Below are positions 7,314-14,185 of a stretch of DNA of 20,556 bases, piece after piece. This stretch comes from Bacillota bacterium (lineage in GTDB: Bacteria; Bacillota; Clostridia; DSM-8532): positions 1 through 20,556 of the forward strand of contig JAEXRM010000166.1 of assembly GCA_023440865.1 (NCBI GenBank). Direction: 5' to 3'. Within the stretch, counting starts at the first letter, position 1. Each line of letters opens with the position of its first letter. The translations under genes were made by a program, and so were the position numbers. The notes under the pieces are model-generated. The model was given only the letters and a program-made list of their open reading frames with translations, did no database searches and was not told the DNA's origin.

Positions 7314-7757
7314 ATGGGTGGGAAACGAATCCGCAACTCCGCCAAGGCGCTGATCATCCAGGACGGCCGCATGCTGGCCTCGCGCATCGAGAACGCGGGC
7401 GGGTACTACTATGTCATGCCCGGCGGCGGGCAGGAGCCCGACGAGGTGCTGTCCGACACCATCCGGCGTGAATGCGCCGAGGAGCTGGGCCTGAATGTGG
7501 AGCCGCTGTCACTGGCCTTCGTCGTCGAACGCACGGAGGGCGAGTCGTTCCACCGGGTCGATTTCGTGTTCGCCTGCCGTCCTGCGGGCGCGGCGGAAGG
7601 CGTTGCGCCCCATCTCGACCGCGAGCACGCCGGGTACGAATGGCTGCCGATCGACACACTCGACACGGTACCGCTGTATCCGGTCAAGCTGCGTCACGCG
7701 GTGCGCCGCTACCACGCCGGCGAGCGGACCGAGATTTACCTCGGCCACGACCTGTAG
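7314..7757 (+). CDS. Nudix hydrolase
   Basis: A 147-aa single-domain Nudix protein, expected to hydrolyse a nucleoside diphosphate linked to another group using Mg2+. The full Nudix box (G-x5-E-x7-REUxEExGU) is present at residues 38-60, with Gly38, Glu44, Arg52-Glu53, Glu56-Glu57 and Gly59. The segment GYYYVMPGGGQ before it is typical of MutT-like enzymes. The ATG at 7314 is chosen because AGGGAGA lies eight bases upstream; an upstream in-frame ATG at 7281 has none. Its last 22 bp overlap the end of the convergent kinase gene. The substrate cannot be told from sequence; nucleotide clean-up is the default guess. Confidence 0.9.
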   Translation: MGGKRIRNSAKALIIQDGRMLASRIENAGGYYYVMPGGGQEPDEVLSDTIRRECAEELGLNVEPLSLAFVVERTEGESFHRVDFVFACRPAGAAEGVAPHLDREHAGYEWLPIDTLDTVPLYPVKLRHAVRRYHAGERTEIYLGHDL

Positions 7758-8806
7758 GCGGCGGAAAACTCCGGGAACAGCGCTTCCAGCGGACGGGGTT
7801 CTGTATTTTCTGTTCCACGCGCCACTGCATCACGCAGCATGTTGAAACCGAACCTGTGTGCCAGCGTATAGGCAAGCAGGCCTGTCCAGAACGCGGGGGT
7901 ATCGCGCCAGGCGGGGTCATACCCTGAAAAGAAGGCATGCAGCGCTTCCCGGTCGCGCCCCAGCAGACCGAACCACAGGGCGGGCCATTCATAGGCGACC
8001 GGCGCCATGCAGCCGTCCGCCAGGTCGATCAGGGCCCCGATCCGCCATTGGCCGGCTTCCTCCACGACAAGCAGGTGGTCTTCCGTCAGATCGGCATTCA
8101 CGAGCGACAAGGGTGCATGGGGGGCTGGAACCGCATTCGTTCCGGCTGCCGCATCCTGTGGATGAAATGACTGCAGCCGGGCGATGTCTCCTTCGGGAAA
8201 CACCTGCTCCTCCCGCAGCCGCGCCAGGGTTTTCGCCGGCTGTTCCCGCCACTGCAGCCGCCATGCGTTTTCCGCAGCAGCCGCGTCCATGCCGTTCACG
8301 GCGGACAGGGGCGTCGCATGGATGCCGCCGACCAGCCGGCCCGCTTCCCGGCAGAGCTTGAGCCACTGGTCGCGCGGCATGTGGCTTCGCACCTCGCGGG
8401 CGGCGACGCCGGGCATGCGCTTCATGATGAACCAGGGCCAGTCCGTGCGGTCGTGGAGAACCCCGGAGGCCACGATGTCGGGAACCGGCACGCGTCCCGC
8501 CAGCGCGCGGCCGATGGCCAGCTCGGCATGCTGGTCTTCGCGGCACTGCGGCGGCGCGAGCTTGATCACCAGTTCCCGGTTGTCACCGGTCTCCAGCATG
8601 AATACCGCGTTGGTACCGGGAAAACCGCTGGTGACGCGCTCGACGGGGATCCCCTCGCGGTGGCAGATCTCCCGCACCACGGGTTCCCACAGGTCCGTAT
8701 CCACAAACATGCGCGACCATTCCTCCCAGGTTGGCGACTCCGGCAGGAAGGCGGTGCGGCGGGATGCGTCCAGTTGGGCGGGTTCAGGTTGCGACAAGTG
8801 CGTCAT
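7736..8806 (-). CDS. APH/choline-kinase-family phosphotransferase
   Basis: A 356-aa protein of the aminoglycoside phosphotransferase fold. Evidence: a probable ATP lysine in ELVIKLAPP (Lys82), an alpha-C helix region with Glu95, the hinge-like WFIMKRMPG (125-133), the catalytic-loop equivalent NADLTEDH (237-244) with Asp239, and the metal-binding IDLADG (Asp261). The standard HxDxxxxN becomes NxDxxxxH, a variation that I recall in hygromycin-phosphotransferase-like relatives. It probably phosphorylates a hydroxyl on a small molecule; an antibiotic substrate is possible but not shown. The start at 8806 has a perfect AGGAGGA eight bases upstream. The gene is divergent from the histidine phosphatase and ends 22 bp inside the Nudix gene. 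Confidence 0.85.
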   Translation of the reverse strand: MTHLSQPEPAQLDASRRTAFLPESPTWEEWSRMFVDTDLWEPVVREICHREGIPVERVTSGFPGTNAVFMLETGDNRELVIKLAPPQCREDQHAELAIGRALAGRVPVPDIVASGVLHDRTDWPWFIMKRMPGVAAREVRSHMPRDQWLKLCREAGRLVGGIHATPLSAVNGMDAAAAENAWRLQWREQPAKTLARLREEQVFPEGDIARLQSFHPQDAAAGTNAVPAPHAPLSLVNADLTEDHLLVVEEAGQWRIGALIDLADGCMAPVAYEWPALWFGLLGRDREALHAFFSGYDPAWRDTPAFWTGLLAYTLAHRFGFNMLRDAVARGTENTEPRPLEALFPEFSAAYRSWPR

Positions 8807-8847
8807 GTGTGTGTCCTCCTGTGGGGATGTGATGGTGGCCGCCAGTT

Positions 8848-8861
8848 CCATGGTATCATGG
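8848..8861. promoter_or_regulatory. Overlapping divergent extended -10 elements
   Basis: CCATGGTATCATGG is an inverted repeat (arms CCATG/CATGG). Read rightwards it holds TGGTATCAT, and leftwards TGATACCAT, so each strand has an extended -10 on the same bases. The left one would serve the kinase gene and the right one the histidine phosphatase. -35 elements are weak on both sides, and the two promoters would exclude each other. Confidence 0.45.
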
Positions 8862-8896
8862 GAAAGATGCCGTGTGTGCGCGAAAACCGGCTTGAC

Positions 8897-8938
8897 CCGT
8901 TCTTGCGGGGGATCCGCCGCTTTGCGGATCACGAACGG
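8897..8938 (+). other. Hairpin in the histidine phosphatase leader
   Basis: A nested stem: outer arms CCGTTC (8897-8902) and GAACGG (8933-8938), inner arms GATCCGC (8911-8917) and GCGGATC (8924-8930). It lies in the predicted leader of the following gene and is not followed by T residues, so it is not a typical terminator. It has no known riboswitch signature that I recognise. Confidence 0.4.
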
Positions 8939-8995
8939 TGCGACGGGCATGCCATGGATCCGTCGCCGTGACGACCGGTCGCGAAGGGAGTGCCG

Positions 8996-9598
8996 ATGGA
9001 GACCACGTTGTATTTTGTTCGCCATGCCCGCCCGGATGTCACTGTCCGCGACGAGTCAACCCGCCCCTTGACCCCCGGGGGAGCCGAAGCGGCCGAACGG
9101 GTTGCCGACTTGTTTGAAAAGGTGGGCATCAGCGCCGTCTGGTCCAGCCCGTACCTGCGGGCCATCGGCACGGTGCGCCCCCTTGCGCTGCGGAAGGGGT
9201 TGACGATCCGAACCGACGCGGATTTTCGGGAACGCAAGGTCGAGAACGGGTGGATCGACGATTTTCGCTCGTTCTCCCGCAAACAGTGGTCGGACTTCAC
9301 GTTCCGGCTCGACGGCGGCGAGTGCCTCGGCGAGGTGCAGCGCCGCAACCTGGCGGCGATGGAACGCGTGCTGGCGGCCCATCCTGGCGAGCACGTCCTC
9401 ATCGGTTCGCACGGCACGGCGCTGTCCACCATCGTGAACCACTTCCAACCGTCCTTCGGGTACGATGCGTTCTGGACCATCGTCGACCGCATGCCCTGGA
9501 TCGTGCGGTTCCGGTTTGATGCGGACAGGCTGGTGGAGATGACCGAGGTGCGGATGCCGGGGGCGGAAGGGGTTGTCATGCCCGATGGATGGGCCTGA
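8996..9598 (+). CDS. Histidine phosphatase family protein (phosphoglycerate mutase-like)
   Basis: A 200-aa branch-1 histidine phosphatase. The catalytic histidine is His10 in LYFVRHARPD (RHA in place of the commoner RHG). The second-half signature is IGSHGTALS with His139, and SSPYLRAIGTV (51-60) supplies the phosphate-binding arginine. The block FRERK...WIDDFRSF is typical of a Bacillota subgroup of unknown substrate rather than of glycolytic GpmA, which is longer. The ATG at 8996 is six bases after AGGGAG; a GTG at 8990 abuts that site and is unlikely. The gene follows a structured leader and is divergent from the APH-like kinase. General phosphatase activity is likely; the substrate is unknown. 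Confidence 0.9.
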   Translation: METTLYFVRHARPDVTVRDESTRPLTPGGAEAAERVADLFEKVGISAVWSSPYLRAIGTVRPLALRKGLTIRTDADFRERKVENGWIDDFRSFSRKQWSDFTFRLDGGECLGEVQRRNLAAMERVLAAHPGEHVLIGSHGTALSTIVNHFQPSFGYDAFWTIVDRMPWIVRFRFDADRLVEMTEVRMPGAEGVVMPDGWA

Positions 9599-9698
9599 CA
9601 ACCCATATGGTGGAACAGGTTGATTTTTGTCCCAACCAGGGTAAGAGATGCATAGGTCGGACGCACGCCATGCGTCACCCACGATGGAGGGACGAGAG

Positions 9699-11087
9699 AT
9701 GAACAAGCATGTACGCCTTGCTGTGATGGTGGGTATCGCTGTTCTTGCATTGACATCCTGCGGTCGACCGGCTTCCCCGGATGGAAGCGCTTCCCCTGAA
9801 GTGATGAGTCCAAGCGCCGAGGCGGAAGCCACCGATTCGCCAGGCACGGAAACATGGAACGGAACCGAGAGCAGTCCGGAAATCACGCCGGAAAGCAGTC
9901 CGGAGATCATTCCGGAAAGCAGTCCGGAAAGCAGTCCGGAAAGCAGTCCGGATGGTGGCATCGCCTCTTCCGGCCAGGCGCAGGCGGACACAACCGGGGC
10001 CGGAGCGGATGGCGTCATCACGCTCGAATCCGTCAAGCAGGCGGCACTGGCAGCCGGATATGCGGCCGAAGACATTCCGGCGATCGATGTGCATCAGGAA
10101 CCTGTTCCGGTCAGGGGCATATACGTGAATTATGCGGATGACACCTACCAATCGCAATGCCCGGTCTATGAGTTCAAGGATGATACGGACACCATGGCCT
10201 TTGCGAGGCAGGTGAACGACGCCGGATACAGCCGTTGCATCGTCAATGGAAAGTTGCTGGCGATGACCGAAGCGAAATATGGCGTGATCCTCCATGACAG
10301 CGAAAAGGCAGTGCTTGAGTCATTTTTGGCCGGTTCATTCTTGCCGTATGCCGAACCGGCCGCGCCACCGGTCAGTCAGGACAAGGATTATGCCGGCGCG
10401 GCATCCCGCATCGGGGTGATCCAAAAAGCCATCGACAAGCTGGTCAACCGATCCGTCGTCCTTCATATGAAGTCGCTTCCGGAAGAGGATGCGGGCATGC
10501 TTCAATCCATCTCGTTTTCGTTGGTCAACTCGGCGGATCTGTCAGCGACCGCATCGCTCTGCGAGGATCAGGCAGAAATCGATTCCGTGATCGGCACGTG
10601 GCAGCTGTATGGCTGCGAGGATGTGAAGATCCTTCACGACAAGCCGCATGATTATACGATGACGGGCAAGAGAGCCGGAATGGATTCTTCCTTTGCCATC
10701 CATTGCGTGTACTCTCCCGAGAAGGATTCCCTCAGCCTTGTCGACAAGGACGGGAAGGACTACGCGGAGTTCTTCGAGTTTGTTTCGCTGGGGCAGGATC
10801 GATATGCGTTCCAGACCTTGTATGAACGGGCCGTCGTGTCGTATCGCGATGGAGAAATTACCTCCCTCGCGTACTCGCTCAAACCCCGATCGCGCGAACT
10901 CGCGTACCAGCCCGGCAAGGATCCTGTCTTCCCCGATGGGAACGGCGTTGCGGACGCATGGGTACTGGCGGCCGGCGAGGATGCATTCGAACAGCTGATT
11001 GCATATGACGGCGCAAAGCTTCAACTGTCCGCGGTGGATTTCACGGGAACAAAACGCACGTATGAAGTGAATGTCCAAAAGGAGTAA
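9699..11087 (+). CDS. Putative lipoprotein with ESSP/EITP repeats
   Basis: A 462-aa exported lipoprotein. The N-terminus MNKHVRLAVMVGIAVLALTSC has a positive n-region, a hydrophobic core and a lipobox LTSC with Cys21 as the lipidated residue. A low-complexity linker rich in Ser, Pro, Glu and Thr follows to about residue 110 and contains seven 4-residue repeats (ESSP, EITP, EIIP). The rest is globular. Segments such as IGTWQLYGCEDV near residue 300 look like a small beta-rich domain, but I recognise no family. The start has GGAGGG about eight bases upstream. Base composition looks less GC-rich than its neighbours, which may point to a lineage-specific or acquired gene. No function is assigned. 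Confidence 0.8.
   Translation: MNKHVRLAVMVGIAVLALTSCGRPASPDGSASPEVMSPSAEAEATDSPGTETWNGTESSPEITPESSPEIIPESSPESSPESSPDGGIASSGQAQADTTGAGADGVITLESVKQAALAAGYAAEDIPAIDVHQEPVPVRGIYVNYADDTYQSQCPVYEFKDDTDTMAFARQVNDAGYSRCIVNGKLLAMTEAKYGVILHDSEKAVLESFLAGSFLPYAEPAAPPVSQDKDYAGAASRIGVIQKAIDKLVNRSVVLHMKSLPEEDAGMLQSISFSLVNSADLSATASLCEDQAEIDSVIGTWQLYGCEDVKILHDKPHDYTMTGKRAGMDSSFAIHCVYSPEKDSLSLVDKDGKDYAEFFEFVSLGQDRYAFQTLYERAVVSYRDGEITSLAYSLKPRSRELAYQPGKDPVFPDGNGVADAWVLAAGEDAFEQLIAYDGAKLQLSAVDFTGTKRTYEVNVQKE
9867..9950 (+). repeat. In-frame 12-bp minisatellite in the lipoprotein gene
   Basis: Seven consecutive 12-bp units of the type GARAGCAGTCCG or GARATCAYKCCG. Four units (9891-9902 and the last three, 9915-9950) are identical GAAAGCAGTCCG. 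They encode ESSP or EITP/EIIP and stay in frame, so copy-number changes would alter linker length without breaking the gene. Confidence 0.92.
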
Positions 11088-11110
11088 CCGGATACAGGTC
11101 AAGAAGTCGT

Positions 11111-11143
11111 GGCGGGCGGGGGCATTGTCGCTCCCCGCCCGCC
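11111..11143 (+). terminator. GC-rich hairpin after the lipoprotein gene
   Basis: An 11-bp perfect stem, GGCGGGCGGGG (11111-11121) with CCCCGCCCGCC (11133-11143), around an 11-nt loop, 24 bp after the lipoprotein stop. There is no T-run, so it is an imperfect intrinsic terminator. It also overlaps the -35 of the next promoter. Confidence 0.6.
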
Positions 11144-11153
11144 ATGTTACAAT
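11125..11153 (+). promoter_or_regulatory. Promoter of the hydrolase-esterase-MFS cluster
   Basis: TTGTCG (11125-11130), a 17-bp spacer and an extended -10 TGTTACAAT (hexamer at 11148-11153). The predicted start is near 11160, giving a leader of about 87 nt to the ATG at 11247. Confidence 0.65.
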
Positions 11154-11246
11154 GAATCATGCAATGGCTAAAACGAAAAAGCATCATCCTGATGTCCAAT
11201 CGATGCGGGTTCTTCATGATGATGGAACCAAAACGGGAGGGATTGC

Positions 11247-12107
11247 ATGTTTCAGGAAGTGAACGGCGCCACGCTCCATTACGGTGAGTACGGAACCGGG
11301 GAACGGTACATTCTATCCGCACAAAGCGGGTTTGACCTCGATGAGAAGGGGTGGCCCATGGATTTGGCGGACGAAGGGTTCCATGTGTTCACGATCCAGA
11401 TCCGCGGGTATGGGAAGTCAACCCATGTCACGGAGGATCTCGGAGCGGACTGGTACGATACCTGGGCGGACGACGTGTACGAATTTGCCAGGCGCAAGGG
11501 CATCGCCCGCTTCCTGTACACGGGGCAGTCCCATGGCGCGGGCATCGGCTGGCATCTGTGCCTGCGGCATCCCGAGGTGGTGGCGGGCTTTGCCGCGCTT
11601 GTCGGCGGTCCCCATGCCCGCAAGGGCGGCGAGGTGTCCCCGGGGCGGCTCGAGACCATCCGTTCGGCCGGTGATCCCGCCGCACGCATCAAGGCGGCCG
11701 AAGGCGTCCGTGGCTATTACCTTTCTCTTGCCTCCCGGTTCGCGGACGATCCGGAACGGCGCGCCGAGTATGAGGGAAAGGCCCAAAAGGCATATGATGC
11801 GGCTTTGCAGGCGACCCCGGAAGAGCTGCGGCTGAATCCGCGGAAACCGCTGGCTTCCTGCAAGACCGACGAGGAGGCGTATGCGCTTCTGTCAGAAATC
11901 GATCTGCCCGTCCTCATGATCAACGGGCAGCAGGACAGCGTGGTGCCCGTAACGGACATCCTGTGGCCGATCCGTGTGATCCGGCATGCCAAGTGCATCA
12001 TCTACCACGATGCGGACCACAGCATCCATGACGACTGTCGGCCGGAAATCCGAAAGGACATTGCGCGGTTCGCCGCCGAGGTCTTCTCCACTGAAACCCG
12101 CAAGTGA
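11247..12107 (+). CDS. Alpha/beta hydrolase
   Basis: A 286-aa cytoplasmic alpha/beta-fold hydrolase. The nucleophile elbow is GQSHGAG with Ser95; the likely acid is Asp230 (INGQQDSVVP) and the base His258 (HDADHSIHDD). The usual HG oxyanion motif after strand 3 is replaced by AQSGFD (25-30). IQIRGYGKST (50-59) is the strand-4 'DxRGxGxS' equivalent. A helical cap with KAQKAYDAALQ lies between about residues 140 and 205. The start has GGGAGGG six bases upstream. It is the first gene of a plus-strand cluster with an esterase, a DUF3237 protein and an MFS transporter. An esterase or lactonase activity is plausible; the substrate is unknown. Confidence 0.88.
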   Translation: MFQEVNGATLHYGEYGTGERYILSAQSGFDLDEKGWPMDLADEGFHVFTIQIRGYGKSTHVTEDLGADWYDTWADDVYEFARRKGIARFLYTGQSHGAGIGWHLCLRHPEVVAGFAALVGGPHARKGGEVSPGRLETIRSAGDPAARIKAAEGVRGYYLSLASRFADDPERRAEYEGKAQKAYDAALQATPEELRLNPRKPLASCKTDEEAYALLSEIDLPVLMINGQQDSVVPVTDILWPIRVIRHAKCIIYHDADHSIHDDCRPEIRKDIARFAAEVFSTETRK

Positions 12108-12161
12108 ATGCTGGCTGTCTCACCCCGAAATCATGACTGCACAGAAGCAAGGAGGTTCCCC

Positions 12162-13556
12162 ATGCGTTTCGCCATGTCCAACCCCGCCCACGGCAACCGG
12201 GCCTCGATGGTCCGCTCCTTCGAGTCGATGAACAGGATACCGGCGCCCCAGGGCCTGCGTGCGGTGCAGGAATCGCTGCTGGAAGACCGCGCATTCTCCT
12301 GGTACGAATACGTGCCGGTTTCCTATGACGGCAGCCAACCCGTGCCGCTCGTCATCCAGCTGCATGGCGGCGGCAACGACGGCATGCGTTGGTCGAACTA
12401 CACGATCTGGCACCTGATGGCGGAAAAGCAGGGCTTTCTGGTCGTCTACCCGAACTCCCCCGTCCCCGGCATGTGGACCTGCGGCGACGAGGATATCGCC
12501 TATCTCGAGGCGCTCATCGGGCACCTGTGCGGCAAGTACTGCGTGGACAACACCCGGATCTACATGCAGGGCATGTCCAACGGTGAGATGATGACGCTCG
12601 CCTTCACGATGCGCCACCCGGAGATGCTGGCCGCGGCCGGCAACCTGACGGGGCCCTCGCCGGCGGAGATGATCGACGACGAGCGGCCTGTCGGCGCGCT
12701 GCCGCTGTATCAGATGCGCGGCGAGAAGGATGTGTTCTTCCAGCTGCCCGATCCCCTGCCCAGGGACATCTATGCCAAGCGATACGGGATGAACGACTTC
12801 AACCGCGAGATCTGGCTCGAGGCGAACGGCGTGCAGGGCCTGCCGAGCCTGACCATCCGCGGCAAGGACAACTATCTGGTTTACCAGGGCACCCATGCGC
12901 CGATCATCAACCACGAGATCCAGAGCATGGGCCACCGCGAGCCGACGGACTCGGCGCAGACGATGTGGAATCTGTTGTATGCGAACGCCCGGCGGGTGGA
13001 CGGCAAGCCCGTGGTGGAACTGCCGCCGGCGCTGCTGGCGGGCGATGCGGACGGCGTCGCCGTCGCGATCGGCAGCAACCGGGTGTACAAGGCCGACCAC
13101 ATCGAAACCATGCATCCGTCGCCGTTCGGCCATGCGCGCTTCCTCGCGCCGCCTGCGAACGAGCCGCACTTCAACGCGGTGAACATCGGAGAAATGTTCG
13201 AAACGCCCGAGGTGTATGTGCCGGTGGAGGGCCTTGGCGTCCTGTTCGGCGCCAAAACCGAACTCGTCGATCCGGGCATGTCGGCGCGTGCCGTGTTCCC
13301 GGATGGAACCGAATACGTGTTCCACGCCGACGCCCTGCTCGTGACGCGCAACGGCGAATACCTCGCGCTGCGCAAGCCCAGCCTGCTGGTCAGCGGCATG
13401 TTCCTGGTGCCCCTCGGGGAAATCGCCACGGAGCTGCTGGGCAAGCGGACCTCCATGGTCGCCAACGTGATGTACGTCTCCGACCATCACGCGCAGCTGG
13501 GGCGGTACACGGCCACCATCCTGCTGCGGCTGCTCGAGGGCATTCCGGAGCTGTGA
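12162..13556 (+). CDS. PHB-depolymerase/feruloyl-esterase-like protein
   Basis: A 464-aa protein whose first 260 residues resemble the LpqC/PHB depolymerase esterase group, which includes many feruloyl and acetyl-xylan esterases. The oxyanion motif is LHGGGND (67-73), the nucleophile Ser139 lies in GMSNG, Asp190 in RGEKD is a candidate acid, and His251 or His258 is the candidate base. The last 120 residues form an extra domain; segments such as FLVPLGEIATELLGK faintly resemble copper-amine-oxidase-N/stalk domains, but I cannot name it confidently. There is no signal peptide, so it should act on imported substrates. AGGAGG seven bases before 12162 sets the start. It follows the hydrolase gene by 54 bp and is likely co-transcribed. 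Confidence 0.82.
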   Translation: MRFAMSNPAHGNRASMVRSFESMNRIPAPQGLRAVQESLLEDRAFSWYEYVPVSYDGSQPVPLVIQLHGGGNDGMRWSNYTIWHLMAEKQGFLVVYPNSPVPGMWTCGDEDIAYLEALIGHLCGKYCVDNTRIYMQGMSNGEMMTLAFTMRHPEMLAAAGNLTGPSPAEMIDDERPVGALPLYQMRGEKDVFFQLPDPLPRDIYAKRYGMNDFNREIWLEANGVQGLPSLTIRGKDNYLVYQGTHAPIINHEIQSMGHREPTDSAQTMWNLLYANARRVDGKPVVELPPALLAGDADGVAVAIGSNRVYKADHIETMHPSPFGHARFLAPPANEPHFNAVNIGEMFETPEVYVPVEGLGVLFGAKTELVDPGMSARAVFPDGTEYVFHADALLVTRNGEYLALRKPSLLVSGMFLVPLGEIATELLGKRTSMVANVMYVSDHHAQLGRYTATILLRLLEGIPEL

Positions 13557-13636
13557 CGGCGGATTGCCCCGGCGGCATGCAGGTCGACCGTGGTGCGGGC
13601 AACGCATGAAACGGAGGACGCAGGAGGGACATGGAC

Positions 13637-14068
13637 ATGGGAAAGCCGGCGGAAAAGCCGTTGGAGAAGATCCTGACGCTGCACGTGAAGGTTGGTCCGA
13701 TGATCGACATGGGCCAGGGGCCGCATGGGCATCTGCGCGTCATCCCCATCGTGGGCGGCACCTTCGAGGGTGTCCTCTCGGGCGAGGTGCTTTCGTTCGG
13801 CGCCGACTGGAACACCGTACTCCCGGACGGGCTCAACCACGTGCATGCGCGGTATGGCCTGCGCACGGCGGACGGTGTGAACATTGCCATCGAGAACGAA
13901 GGGTACCTGCATGCGGGCTGGAACAACGGCGACCTGTGCACGCACCCGCGGTTCCGGACGGCATGGGGCAAGGGACTCGACTGGCTGATGACGGGCGTGT
14001 TCGTCGGACGGCTCCTTGTGTTGCCACCGGAGGAGAGCGCGGTCCGCATCGAGGTGTTCCGGGTCTGA
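13637..14068 (+). CDS. DUF3237 family protein
   Basis: A 143-aa protein matching the DUF3237 (UPF0311) family: PHGHLRVIPIVGGTFEG, LSFGADWNTVLPDG, ARYGLRTADG and IENEGY are its characteristic blocks. These small beta-barrel-like proteins have no established reaction, although they often sit near hydrolases and aromatic or sugar metabolism genes. Two ATGs compete: 13631 is only three bases after AGGAGG, while 13637 is nine bases away and is preferred. The 80-bp gap from the esterase gene contains no evident terminator, so it is probably in the same operon. Confidence 0.88.
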   Translation: MGKPAEKPLEKILTLHVKVGPMIDMGQGPHGHLRVIPIVGGTFEGVLSGEVLSFGADWNTVLPDGLNHVHARYGLRTADGVNIAIENEGYLHAGWNNGDLCTHPRFRTAWGKGLDWLMTGVFVGRLLVLPPEESAVRIEVFRV

Positions 14069-14185
14069 GCATGCGGCGCCCTTCCCCGGATGGCCGCGCA
14101 TCGCGCGCCTGTCAAGCCCCGACCCGCTTCATTCCCTTGAAACCGGTGATTCCGGATATTCCAAAGCATACTGCGAGGTTATGGC

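Noticed and set aside
9620..9647. Promoter for the lipoprotein gene (TTGATT with TAAGAG)
   Set aside because: The -10 matches at only three of six positions and the spacer is 16 bp; too weak to list.
12120..13607. 495-codon minus-strand frame opposite the esterase gene
   Set aside because: Composition is typical of an antisense shadow (Arg/His/Gln/Val rich), and it has no ribosome site; the plus-strand esterase has clear catalytic motifs.
14110..14185. Independent promoter before the MFS gene
   Set aside because: TTGAAA and CATACT are present but are separated by 24 bp, outside the working range.
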